Source: Lachnospiraceae bacterium NK4A144 (GTDB lineage Bacteria > Bacillota > Clostridia > Lachnospirales > Lachnospiraceae). From it: 64,000 nt of DNA. A model generated the notes under the pieces. It was not told where the DNA came from. It searched no databases and saw only the letters and a program-made list of their open reading frames with translations. Positions 1 through 8,656 of the stretch are shown here, in pieces. The stretch's first letter is position 1. Each line of letters opens with the position of its first letter. Location: positions 50,984-114,983 of the forward strand of contig AUJT01000009.1 in the NCBI GenBank assembly GCA_000424365.1, in the 5' to 3' direction. Both the position numbers and the translations under genes were made by a program.

Positions 1-694
1 CTTCATCGTAGATGCCCTCATCCATACGGCGGAGAACTTCTACTTCATCAACAGACTCTACTCTCATGCCGAGATATGACTCAAAGAAATCCTGATCCAT
101 GATGGAGCCGCCGATACCCATTGTAACAGAGCCGATCTGAAGGTATGAAAGGCCGCGGATAGAAGCTGCTGCAACTGCTGCACGTCCAAATCTTAAAAGC
201 ATTTCCTTTACATCATCAGGAATAGTCTCATCATCCGCATCCTGAACGTCCTTACCGTACATTCCAAATGCAGGAAGTCCCTTCTGTGCGTGAGTAGCGA
301 GAACTGATGCCAGATATACAGCACCCGGTCTCTCTGTTGCGTTAAGTCCCCATACACCCTTTATTGTGAGAGGATCCATATCCATTGTTTCTGAGCCATA
401 GCACCAGCAGGGTGTTACGGAAAGTGTGATCTCAACGCCTTCTTTTTTGAACTGCTCTGCACAGCGTGCGCTTTCCTGTACACGTCCGATAGTGGTATCG
501 GAGATGACTACCTTTACGGGTGTACCGTCTGCATAGCGAAGATTATCTTCATAGAGCTTCTTAGCTCTGCGAGCCATGCTCATAGTCTGCTCTTCAAGCG
601 ATCCTCTTACATCAAGGGGTCCCTTTCTGCCATCAATGATAGGACGGATACCGATAACGGGATGTCCTCCAACGAGTTTTCTGCTGTCTGCCAT
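1..694 (-). CDS. fucI: L-fucose isomerase, N-terminal part (runs off window)
   Basis: The translation begins [19 protein letters not shown] and continues with [12 protein letters not shown] and later [15 protein letters not shown], the typical N-terminal region of FucI, which interconverts L-fucose and L-fuculose in the cytoplasm with a Mn ion. Only about 231 of the roughly 590 residues expected lie in the window; the rest is beyond base 1. The ATG at 692-694 has a GGAGG six bases upstream. The gene is divergent from an AraC-type regulator at 1012, which makes that regulator a candidate controller of deoxyhexose use. D-arabinose isomerase activity is also known in this family, so the exact sugar is inferred. 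Confidence 0.88.
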   Translation of the reverse strand, partial: MADSRKLVGGHPVIGIRPIIDGRKGPLDVRGSLEEQTMSMARRAKKLYEDNLRYADGTPVKVVISDTTIGRVQESARCAEQFKKEGVEITLSVTPCWCYGSETMDMDPLTIKGVWGLNATERPGAVYLASVLATHAQKGLPAFGMYGKDVQDADDETIPDDVKEMLLRFGRAAVAAASIRGLSYLQIGSVTMGIGGSIMDQDFFESYLGMRVESVDEVEVLRRMDEGIYDE

Positions 695-1011
695 TTTGTA
701 CCTCCATAAATTTTATACAAGTATCTTTTCGCGTATTCTATTTTTCGCTATATACGCGTAACGTTTCATCTATGTGATACTTTAGCATTGATTTTGGGTA
801 AATAATAGGGATATAATGGCAAAAAGTAGTACGATATTCACTTTTTAATGCGATTTGTCAGATTATTACAAATTTTTGTACGCCTGTTTGTTCATTATAG
901 CAAAAGCATGATATTTTTGCGGTTTTCAGGTATTTTTTCACGCGATCAAATCCAAACGGTATACAGTATATCGCGAAACATTTTGCGTAGCATCATTAAG
1001 AGAGGTAACTA
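695..1011. promoter_or_regulatory. Divergent intergenic region between fucI and araC-type gene
   Basis: These 317 bases hold no ORF with a ribosome site. They are AT-rich and must carry both divergent promoters. A TATAAT-like hexamer lies near 812-817 on the plus strand. I could not assign -35 elements or regulator sites with confidence. Confidence 0.5.
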
Positions 1012-1857
1012 ATGCAGTATCTGGAGCTTCACGAAAACAAAAAACACGGCACAACAGACTTTCCGTTTGAGTACCATCACATAGACAGAAACCATGCCAG
1101 ATACGTGATGGATCATCACTGGCATGAAGAATACGAACTGATACGGGTGATCCAGGGGAAGCTTGAAATGACTGTAAATGAGCAGGAATTCACCCTTTGT
1201 TCCAAGGAACTGATGCTGGTACCGGGCGGCGCACTTCACTCAGGAACACCGGATAAATGTATATACGAGTGTCTTGTTTTTGACCCAAATATTTTTTTGA
1301 ATGAAAACGGTATTATTTCAGGATGGTTCAGGCGTATCGTTTCGCGTAATCTCAAACCGGAGATTTTTTATGACTCTGAAAAAAAGAAGATCATAAGCAT
1401 CGCCCGAATGGTTTTCGAAGCCATGGCAGAAAAGAAGCACGGATATGAACTGGCCGTTACAAGTGGGATAGCCATGCTTTTCAGCGCCATACTTTCTGAT
1501 AAACTATATGAATCCGGACCCGCCACACCCGAAAGAGAAAGCCGAAAGATCCGCCGTATAAAGAAAGTTCTGGACTACATTGACAGTAACTTTACATCTG
1601 ATATCACTCTTGAGAAGCTTTCAGATGTAGCATCCATGAACCCCAAATATTTCTGTCGTTTTTTCAGAAAGATCACAAACCGCACTCCCATGGATTACCT
1701 AAATTATCAGCGGATAGAACACGCCTGCTACGACCTGTCCCATACCGGTCAGTCCGTAACAGAGGTGGCTTATCGCTGCGGATTTAATGATCTTTCGTAC
1801 TTCATCCGTATTTTTAAAAAATATAAAGGAGTTACCCCCGGTAAATACCGGGAATAA
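1012..1857 (+). CDS. AraC-family regulator with N-terminal cupin domain
   Basis: A 281-residue protein. The N-terminal half (about residues 20-110) looks like the AraC cupin sensor: MDHHWHEEYELIRV is the histidine-rich sugar-pocket strand and is followed by a PGGALHSG turn. The C-terminal 100 residues carry the two helix-turn-helix units of AraC/XylS proteins (ITLEKLSDVASMNPKYFCRF, then SVTEVAYRCGFNDLSYFIR). GAGAGG precedes the ATG. Divergence from fucI suggests it senses fucose or a related sugar, but the inducer is inference only. No truncation is apparent. Confidence 0.88.
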   Translation: MQYLELHENKKHGTTDFPFEYHHIDRNHARYVMDHHWHEEYELIRVIQGKLEMTVNEQEFTLCSKELMLVPGGALHSGTPDKCIYECLVFDPNIFLNENGIISGWFRRIVSRNLKPEIFYDSEKKKIISIARMVFEAMAEKKHGYELAVTSGIAMLFSAILSDKLYESGPATPERESRKIRRIKKVLDYIDSNFTSDITLEKLSDVASMNPKYFCRFFRKITNRTPMDYLNYQRIEHACYDLSHTGQSVTEVAYRCGFNDLSYFIRIFKKYKGVTPGKYRE

Positions 1858-1904
1858 CCCCTGCTTATTGCGATATATCAGCCAATTTTCAATGCACTAA
1901 AGCC

Positions 1905-2567
1905 TTACGATGCGCCTATGTTTAATCCACTAAGATTAAATAATTCTCCAAGTGTTGCTCCGGTCTGCGGTGTCATCGCCCTTCTGATGATCTCCAGGGT
2001 CTCATGCACCTTATCACTGACCTTTACCTCGTAATAGAGTTTCGCTGTATTTTCCGCGTCTGTAAGACCATCGTGTGCACGTCCCTGAAACTGGATACCT
2101 ATTGCATTCAGAGCTTTATCAAGCGCCGGAGATCTGGAGAAATTCAACATCTTCTGGAACTCATCCTGAAAATCTATCCAATGATAGATCATATATCTGA
2201 TCTCTTCCGTATATTCCATGCCCTTCTGCTTCATTTCATTTTGTATCTGGTTCAGATCGTTCACACTCCAGGAATATATCTCATAATCCTGATCACCGCA
2301 CCAGTCAACAAATCTGGCAAATGCATTTTGGAATATATCTGCGTCTGCGAGCATTGCTGTCGTGATACCCGTGAGATTTTCAAACTTCTTTCGGACCTCT
2401 TTACTGTAAACCGGTTTCACATATTCCTTGAAACGATCGGTGATCTCTCCGTTCTCCCCAAGTATTACAGCCCCGATCTCGATCGTCTCATATTTACTGC
2501 AGCTGCTCTCCTCGCGATATTCCTTATCGACCGGATGCATCTCTAAATCAATAAAAATCTTTCTCAA
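1905..2567 (-). CDS. DEDDh-family 3'-5' exonuclease
   Basis: A 220-residue single-domain exonuclease of the DnaQ/KapD type. The DxE of motif I is at D7/E9 (FIDLEMH), the second acidic site is in the SVND segment (about D104), and motif III is H165 with D170 (HDGLTDAEN), which gives the DEDDh signature. It should remove nucleotides from 3' ends of DNA or RNA using two metal ions. The start is a TTG at 2565-2567 with a purine-rich GGGGTTAGG upstream; there is no upstream ATG. It stands alone, with no operon partner. Confidence 0.85.
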   Translation of the reverse strand: MRKIFIDLEMHPVDKEYREESSCSKYETIEIGAVILGENGEITDRFKEYVKPVYSKEVRKKFENLTGITTAMLADADIFQNAFARFVDWCGDQDYEIYSWSVNDLNQIQNEMKQKGMEYTEEIRYMIYHWIDFQDEFQKMLNFSRSPALDKALNAIGIQFQGRAHDGLTDAENTAKLYYEVKVSDKVHETLEIIRRAMTPQTGATLGELFNLSGLNIGAS

Positions 2568-2693
2568 AACCTAACCCCGTTTCAGACAAGCCATATGGAT
2601 TTTTTAATTATATCTCTAACTTGCCCGAAATAAAAGTGAACCAAGGGGACTGGGTTCTATCGATATTTTCCGAAACCTCGTCTGTCTTTTCAA

Positions 2694-3431
2694 TTATTTC
2701 AGCACAAAATCTTTGATGAGTCCCAGACATTCACGAAGCATATTATTCGGAAGAAATCTGCGGCTTGACGGAGCCGCTATACCACAGACATTTTTATATC
2801 CCTGCTTTTTAGCTAGTCCCACGGCTCTTAATACATGGAAATTATTGGTCACGATGCCGACAGAGTCATTTTCTTTATCAAGAAAAGCAGCACTGTATTC
2901 CAGATTTTCCGATGTATTCTCTGATCTGTCCTCAACTATGATCCTCCCCTCATCCACACCTTTTTCTATGAGGTACTTCTTCATCGCTGTGCCTTCTGCT
3001 TCAGGCTCATTTACGCCCTGTCCGCCGGATACGATGCATTTTGTATCAGGATTATTTTCCAGATACTCTACCGCCTTTCTCAGCCTGAATCTCAAGACAA
3101 CACTCGGACCGCTCTCACGAACCTGCGCACCGAGTACCACGATGTAATCCAGATTTTTCTCACCCTCATTTCGGAATGACGAAAATATCATCATGCTAAG
3201 TACCAGTGTAGTAACTATCCCAAGTACCATGACCGCATGACAACCGACATTGATCCACTTCGGCATACGACTCCACACGTCAAATCGTCTAAATGCCGCC
3301 AACACTAAAAATCCCGCTGCCAGGGCAATCCATATCAGATAAAATCCTGTTCCCGATCCCGCCATTCTCACCATGACGCTATACAAAGCGCATATAACCG
3401 CCAGGATCACAAAGAAAATCTCTACTTTCAT
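2694..3431 (-). CDS. YdcF/SanA-like DUF218 membrane protein
   Basis: A 245-residue protein with about three N-terminal hydrophobic segments (residues 4-22, 27-45, 62-83), followed by a DUF218 domain that starts at YIVVLGAQV and includes the GGQG loop (CIVSGGQGVNEPEAEG) and GIVTNNFHVLRA. DUF218 proteins of the YdcF/SanA group are linked to envelope integrity, but their biochemical role is not settled. GGAG lies in the leader ahead of the ATG. Length and domain order look complete. Confidence 0.8.
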   Translation of the reverse strand: MKVEIFFVILAVICALYSVMVRMAGSGTGFYLIWIALAAGFLVLAAFRRFDVWSRMPKWINVGCHAVMVLGIVTTLVLSMMIFSSFRNEGEKNLDYIVVLGAQVRESGPSVVLRFRLRKAVEYLENNPDTKCIVSGGQGVNEPEAEGTAMKKYLIEKGVDEGRIIVEDRSENTSENLEYSAAFLDKENDSVGIVTNNFHVLRAVGLAKKQGYKNVCGIAAPSSRRFLPNNMLRECLGLIKDFVLK

Positions 3432-3715
3432 CTCAACTCAAACTCCACTTATCGTGCTATATATCAAAAGCATCCAAACTTTCTTCAACGTTAACTAACA
3501 GCATTTTACCATAAGAAAATCCGGTAAAATTTTAGGATTTTTTTAAGTTTCACCTTTATTTACAAATCGATCATATATTTTATCCAACAGAGTTTTATAA
3601 TGATGACAGGCAGTTGTATTTTTGTTAATACACTACGTTAAGTCTCATGGGGTACAAAAGACAAAAAAGCGTAGGTAATCATAAACTGCAAATAATGATA
3701 AGGAGAAGGCAACGC

Positions 3716-4606
3716 ATGAAAGTATTGAATTTCGGATCTATGAATATAGATAACGTCTATAACGTAGATCATATAATCGCTCCGGGAGAAACAGAAAACT
3801 CAACAGGAATAGCTCATCATTGCGGAGGAAAAGGTCTCAACCAGTCCATCGCACTCGCTAAAGCCGGTGCTCCTGTGTGGCATGCAGGTCAGATCGGTGA
3901 TGACGGAAAGATGCTTCTCGATATCCTTTCTGAGAGCGGTGTTCACACAGACTTTATCCGCAAGATACAGGGACACTCAGGTCACACGATAATTCAGGTA
4001 GATAAAAACGGTCAGAATTCCATTATTCTATTTGGCGGAGCTAACCGTTCCATGACCAGAGACTTTATCGATGACGTCCTATCTCATTTTGAGAGAGACG
4101 ATGTCCTGCTTCTTCAAAACGAAATAAATGAACTTCCATATATCATAGATAAGGCTGCAGAGAGAGGTTTGCGGATCTTCTTTAATCCGTCACCTTATGA
4201 CGAGCTGATCGCTTCCTGCGACCTGAGTAAGATTTATATGTTCTTTATAAATGAAGTGGAAGGAGCACAGATCACAGGAAAAAACGATCCGGACGAGATA
4301 TTATCCGAGATGAAAAAACTCTATCCCAATGCCTCTGTACTCCTGACACTCGGCGGAAACGGTTCAGTTTGTCAGACCGCAGATGAAACCTGCCACCAAA
4401 ATATCTTTAAGGTCACTCCGGTCGATACTACCGCTGCCGGAGACACCTACACAGGATTTTTCATCGCAGCATACCTTGAGGGCAAAACGCTCAAAGAAGC
4501 AATGACTCTCGCATCAAAGGCATCTGCCATAGCGGTCACAAGAGAAGGCGCTGCTCCGTCCATTCCAACACGTAAAGAAGTCGATGAAAGCACTATAACA
4601 GAATAA
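3716..4606 (+). CDS. PfkB/ribokinase-family sugar kinase
   Basis: A 296-residue kinase. GGKGLNQSIALAKAG (about residues 37-51) is the first PfkB signature and DTTAAGDTYTG (residues 237-247) is the second, with D243 as the expected catalytic base. It would phosphorylate a sugar using ATP; ribose is the best guess, but the substrate is not proven. A longer frame opens at 3647, yet the ATG at 3716 has AAGGAG ideally placed and starts directly with the conserved MKVLNFGSMNIDN strand, so I use it. A strong hairpin terminator follows. Confidence 0.85.
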   Translation: MKVLNFGSMNIDNVYNVDHIIAPGETENSTGIAHHCGGKGLNQSIALAKAGAPVWHAGQIGDDGKMLLDILSESGVHTDFIRKIQGHSGHTIIQVDKNGQNSIILFGGANRSMTRDFIDDVLSHFERDDVLLLQNEINELPYIIDKAAERGLRIFFNPSPYDELIASCDLSKIYMFFINEVEGAQITGKNDPDEILSEMKKLYPNASVLLTLGGNGSVCQTADETCHQNIFKVTPVDTTAAGDTYTGFFIAAYLEGKTLKEAMTLASKASAIAVTREGAAPSIPTRKEVDESTITE

Positions 4607-4612
4607 AAGCAG

Positions 4613-4662
4613 AAAAAAGACAGGTGTCAGGATCGTATTAACCCTGAAACCTGTCTTTTCTT
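4613..4662. terminator. Bidirectional hairpin terminator
   Basis: AAAAGACAGGT (4615-4625) pairs with ACCTGTCTTTT (4649-4659). It sits between the convergent kinase and SDR genes, with A and T tracts on both sides, so it can serve both. Confidence 0.9.
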
Positions 4663-4675
4663 TGTCATTATATAC

Positions 4676-5449
4676 TCAGATTGCTGTATAGCCGCCATCT
4701 ACGGGAAGCATTACACCATTCACATATGATGATGCGGGAGATGCAAGGAAAATTGCTGCAGAATCGAGTTCTCCTTCTTCGCCGTATCTTTCAATAGGGA
4801 TAGCGCCCTTTGCGTACTCTCTGAACCAGTCGGTATCAAGAGTATCTTTTGTGAGCGGTGTCCAGAAATATCCCGGACAGATGGAATTAACTGTGATCCC
4901 ATACTTCCCCCATTCAGCCGCAAGAGCCCTTGTGAGGTTCACTACGCCGCCCTTTGCTGCATGATACGGTGATGAACCTGCGATTTTATTTCCAACAAGC
5001 CCGTACATGGATGCGATATTAATGATACGTCCATACTTCGCAGGTATCATCGCTTTCTTTGCAACCGCGCGGGCAACCTTAAAAGTTCCGAAAAGATCTA
5101 CATTCATCTCACCTGCAAACTGTTCGTCCGTTATGTCCTCAGCCGGTGCTACCGCGCCTGTTCCCGCATTATTTATCAGTATATCTATGCGCCCAAATCG
5201 GTCCAGCACTTCCTGCACTACTGCATCCACCCTTTCAGTATCAGTAATATCACACTGAACCGAATAGGTCTCTACGCCGTACTCCTTGTTGATTTCTGCC
5301 GCAACCTCGTCTGTCAGATTTTTACGCCTTGCAAGAGCAACTATCTTACATCCCTGATTTGCAAGAGCCTTTGCCATCTGCACACCGAGTCCGGTCGAGC
5401 ATCCTGTTACAATTGCCACACGTTCCGAAAGATCAAAATAATTTTTCAA
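4676..5449 (-). CDS. Short-chain dehydrogenase/reductase (SDR)
   Basis: A 257-residue classical SDR. The NAD(P)-binding TGCSTGLG motif is at residues 15-22, NNAG at 93-96, and the catalytic S147-Y162-K166 set sits in IINIASMYG and PYHAAKGG. The C-terminal SSYVNGVMLPVDGGYTAI segment is typical of gluconate 5-dehydrogenase and 2-deoxy-D-gluconate 3-dehydrogenase relatives, so a sugar-acid or polyol oxidation is likely. The longest frame starts at 5506, but a TTG at 5447-5449 has AAAGGAG eight bases upstream, and the protein then begins at the usual distance from the Rossmann fold. Confidence 0.85.
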   Translation of the reverse strand: MKNYFDLSERVAIVTGCSTGLGVQMAKALANQGCKIVALARRKNLTDEVAAEINKEYGVETYSVQCDITDTERVDAVVQEVLDRFGRIDILINNAGTGAVAPAEDITDEQFAGEMNVDLFGTFKVARAVAKKAMIPAKYGRIINIASMYGLVGNKIAGSSPYHAAKGGVVNLTRALAAEWGKYGITVNSICPGYFWTPLTKDTLDTDWFREYAKGAIPIERYGEEGELDSAAIFLASPASSYVNGVMLPVDGGYTAI

Positions 5450-5508
5450 AATTACATCTCCTTTCACGATAGGTATTTGTACTGATTTTATTCTCTTGCA
5501 ATACATTA

Positions 5509-5580
5509 TATGATGTCAGAGTCAAAAGGTCAAAATCCAATTGTGCTTGCACAAATAGGATTGAGACCTTGAGCCCCGGA
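5509..5580 (+). repeat. Dispersed repeat, copy 1 (left part)
   Basis: ATGATGTCAGAGTCAAAAGG, then AATCCAATTGTGCTTGCACAA, then GGATTGAGACCTTG. The same order of blocks recurs at 39643-39862, 43731-43774 and 46332-46486. This copy loses similarity after about 5580. Confidence 0.75.
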
Positions 5581-5664
5581 GCCTGCTTTGAAGAATTCGG
5601 TCATGAGAAAAAGAATGTATTACGGGCATGTGCCTGTGCGTATATCATACTCCGCTTTTTTGTA

Positions 5665-6615
5665 TTAGTACCTATATGTAAACTCGTAGCTTTCACCTGC
5701 TGTAAACGCTTCCTTATCTGACTCTGTTACAGAAACACCCGCGCCAAGTGACCAGCATGAAAGAAATGCGCTCATATTTCCGTCATCACTTACAAAATAA
5801 AGATCTCCGGTTTCTTCATCCGTTGTAGCCGAACCTCTGATTTCCTCTGAGCCTTCCGGATGGATAAGCACATCGTAAGAACCGCTCTCCATGCCCTCTG
5901 TCACGATAAGGTAATTATCAGACGCGTAGTCACCATAGTATCCGCTGGGACCAACTGATGTCGGGAAAGAAAAAGCAACTTCTCCTTTCAGGTCTGCCAG
6001 CGTACTTGCCAGTGTATATGCCTCACTTCTATATCGCTCTGCCGCATTCCCCATGATGATCACACCCTGGATAGATCCACCCTCATACATGTAAGACATT
6101 CTTTCAGCCATTGTATTTACATACTTTTCCCAGTTCTGATACTCAGCGTAAATGTCATCATAGGATGCTCCCTCAGTTTCCTTAAGTCTCTCAAGGAGGC
6201 TTTCTGCCTCAGCTTTCCATACGAGCTTTCCATTGACACAGAGGTAATCCATCTCAGCCTGTGTCTCGGCATTCTGCTCCATTTCATCATACTTATCATT
6301 AAGATTATTTATCTGCTCCAGCTCATCCGTAAGATCCTGTGCAGATGCTACTATAGCCTTTACTTCTTCATTTATTTGAGCTTCATACTCATAGTCGTCA
6401 CCACTCTCAGGTGCCTCGCTGCTCTCTGATGTGATACTTCCATCAGTACTTCCGCTTTCTGCAGTGTCTTCACTGCTCCCTGCATCTGCATCATCATTTT
6501 TCTGCACATCTTCTGTACCGGTTTTATCAGTTTTCCCTGCTATCTGTCCTACACTTCCGCATCCGGAAAAGGTAAGTGCCGCAGCCAGTACCAACAAAAA
6601 TAATCTTTTTTTCAT
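5665..6615 (-). CDS. Predicted lipoprotein, unknown function
   Basis: A 316-residue exported protein. It has a lipoprotein signal with the box FSGC (cysteine at about residue 19), then an acidic, serine-rich linker to about residue 80, then a mixed helical region (NEEVKAIVASAQDLTDELEQINNLNDKYDEME, shown here only as its leading part NEEVKAIVASAQDL) and a C-terminal beta-rich part. It would be anchored on the outer face of the membrane. GGAGAGG precedes the ATG. I do not recognise a named domain. It stands alone. Confidence 0.75.
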   Translation of the reverse strand: MKKRLFLLVLAAALTFSGCGSVGQIAGKTDKTGTEDVQKNDDADAGSSEDTAESGSTDGSITSESSEAPESGDDYEYEAQINEEVKAIVASAQDLTDELEQINNLNDKYDEMEQNAETQAEMDYLCVNGKLVWKAEAESLLERLKETEGASYDDIYAEYQNWEKYVNTMAERMSYMYEGGSIQGVIIMGNAAERYRSEAYTLASTLADLKGEVAFSFPTSVGPSGYYGDYASDNYLIVTEGMESGSYDVLIHPEGSEEIRGSATTDEETGDLYFVSDDGNMSAFLSCWSLGAGVSVTESDKEAFTAGESYEFTYRY

Positions 6616-6803
6616 AACCTCTCCTACAAAAATATGTCTCTTTTAGCTATATGCCAAACAATTAAGACCATATCATCAATCCTTCCTAATTACAATTTCT
6701 ATAAGGATCAAAAGTACTTTTAATTACTATGTTTTTTCCGTATAATGTACGCGAAGTGTTAGTTTTTAGCTTTTTAGCTTACGTTTTTTGAGAGGAGTCT
6801 CCT

Positions 6804-7319
6804 TTGGGAAGAGCATCAATTAAACCAAATAAGAATATCTATCAGACAAGCCGCGAAGATATGAAATGGTCCCGCGCAAAAGCGAGCGAAATGCTGGAAT
6901 GCATTTCTGAAAGCCAGATTGAAAAATATGAAGATGAAAAGACCGTTCCACGCCCGGAAGATGTAGTACGCATGTCAGAGGTTTATAAAAAACCTGATCT
7001 CTGCAACTATTACTGCACTCACGAGTGCGCTATTGGTAAGATATATGTACCGGAAGTAAAAAAGCAGGCACTTCCGCAGATAATTTTGGAAATGCTTGCT
7101 TCATTAAACGCTGTAAACCAAGATCGTGACAGACTCATCGAGATTGCTGCCGATGGAGAGATCCACGATGACGAGCTTGAGGATTTCGTCATGATACAGG
7201 ATAAGCTCCAGCAGATCTCCATGACTGTAGATTCCCTAAAGCTTTGGGTAAATAACACCATAGCCTCCGGAAAGATCGATAAGTCAAAACTGGAAGAGCT
7301 GCAAAAATCTGTTCACTAA
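6804..7319 (+). CDS. HTH (XRE-like) protein with Cys-rich linker
   Basis: A 171-residue protein. Residues about 14-62 resemble a divergent XRE helix-turn-helix (SREDMKWSRAKASEMLECIS, then QIEKYEDEKTVPRPEDVVRM). A short cysteine cluster follows (C67, C71, C75 in CNYYCTHEC), then a helical region that could be a dimerisation or sensor domain. The start is a TTG at 6804 with AGAGGAG six bases upstream. The three cysteines could bind metal or sense redox state; this is inference. A terminator follows. Confidence 0.7.
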   Translation: MGRASIKPNKNIYQTSREDMKWSRAKASEMLECISESQIEKYEDEKTVPRPEDVVRMSEVYKKPDLCNYYCTHECAIGKIYVPEVKKQALPQIILEMLASLNAVNQDRDRLIEIAADGEIHDDELEDFVMIQDKLQQISMTVDSLKLWVNNTIASGKIDKSKLEELQKSVH

Positions 7320-7342
7320 ATATCTAAATCTCAGTCTATACA

Positions 7343-7388
7343 ATACGTTCCTGACACTTTATTTATCGTGTCAGGAACGTATTTATAT
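7343..7388. terminator. Bidirectional hairpin terminator
   Basis: ATACGTTCCTGACAC (7343-7357) pairs perfectly with GTGTCAGGAACGTAT (7368-7382) around a 10-base loop. It lies between two convergent genes. Confidence 0.92.
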
Positions 7389-7390
7389 CT

Positions 7391-8485
7391 TCACTTTTCT
7401 TCACTTGCTATCTTTTTCTTCTGTGCCTTTAATACCCTCGCCCTTTTCATCTCCATATATTTATCCGCTATCCGTACCGATACGAAAAATACTGCAACGC
7501 TCACAAACATGGCATCTGCAATATCCAATACGCTGGTCTCCTTTGCAATAAAGACATAGGAATATACGATTATCGCATACTGCACCACATATATGACAGT
7601 TATGTTTGTGCTGAGTTTCTTTAGGTAATCAACAAACCATTTCGCAAATTTTTTGCTGAAGTAATAACACATTCCAACCCACCAAAGCGCAAAACTTATA
7701 AGGCATATATTTCCATAAAGCCCCATATGATAATAACTTAACTGATAGTCTCCCTTTACCTGTCCAAAATCTATGACCAACTCCAAAGAATTAAAAAGCA
7801 GCACAAAATAAATAGGCATAAATATCTTGAACAACGTCTTATAGAATGCCTTCTTTTCATAACATTGACTCAGTTTCTGACCAAATATATACCCTGCCAC
7901 CGGAAAGCCGATCCATGAGCAGTACGGAAAAAACGATATTCCGGATGTCCCGAAAAATAATCCACAGACATAGGTGATCACTCCCTCCGGAAAGACCACA
8001 TGATCTGTTATCCACTCACCAATGATCACTACCAGTAGTGTACTCACTATAAGAGGTTTGGTTTGCAGGTTGATCTTTTTTATCAATGCAAAGGTCAGGA
8101 ACGCCAGCGATGCAAACTGTAGTATATCTACATTTGCAAATTCCTCTATCGCTGTCGGTAGCTGTTCCGCATCTCCATCCTTAAAATATACGATCAGATG
8201 TGGGAGTGCATACACCAGAAAATTGTACAGATAGCTTAGTCCCAGCATCTTGATACCGCGCTTTGCAAGCTGCGAGGGTGTATTATTTTTTGAATAAACG
8301 ATACCTACTCCGAGCGCCAGCATAAATACCGGTGCCGCCGGCGGACTTCCAAAAAATTCTATGACCTGCACAGCCCAGGGAATACTTTCGTTATAAAAGT
8401 ACTCCTCGGCATGCACAAATATCATTCCTATTATCGCTATCCCCTTCGCAATATCTATTTCTACCTGTCTCCCCGGATTATTCAT
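7391..8485 (-). CDS. Membrane acyltransferase-like protein
   Basis: About 364 residues with roughly ten hydrophobic segments. The N-terminus RQVEIDIAKGIAIIGMIFVH resembles the opening helix of acyltransferase-3 and DUF1624/HGSNAT-type membrane acyltransferases, in which the conserved histidine near the first helix contributes to catalysis. It would transfer an acyl group to a surface sugar or glycan, but the acceptor is unknown. The frame could begin at a TTG (8500); the ATG at 8485 has GGGGAG seven bases upstream and is preferred. It is convergent with the HTH gene. Confidence 0.7.
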   Translation of the reverse strand: MNNPGRQVEIDIAKGIAIIGMIFVHAEEYFYNESIPWAVQVIEFFGSPPAAPVFMLALGVGIVYSKNNTPSQLAKRGIKMLGLSYLYNFLVYALPHLIVYFKDGDAEQLPTAIEEFANVDILQFASLAFLTFALIKKINLQTKPLIVSTLLVVIIGEWITDHVVFPEGVITYVCGLFFGTSGISFFPYCSWIGFPVAGYIFGQKLSQCYEKKAFYKTLFKIFMPIYFVLLFNSLELVIDFGQVKGDYQLSYYHMGLYGNICLISFALWWVGMCYYFSKKFAKWFVDYLKKLSTNITVIYVVQYAIIVYSYVFIAKETSVLDIADAMFVSVAVFFVSVRIADKYMEMKRARVLKAQKKKIASEEK

Positions 8486-8656
8486 GTCATTACTCCCCAA
8501 AATATCCCCTTTGGCTAGTTACGCACTTCCAACATATCTATCGGCAGAAACAATGTATACAATAACTTTATATAACATATGTGTTCATAAAAATTGTATT
8601 TTATCCGAAAAACAATGTAGGTATACGGAAATCAATTCTTGCGGAGGGAACCGCCT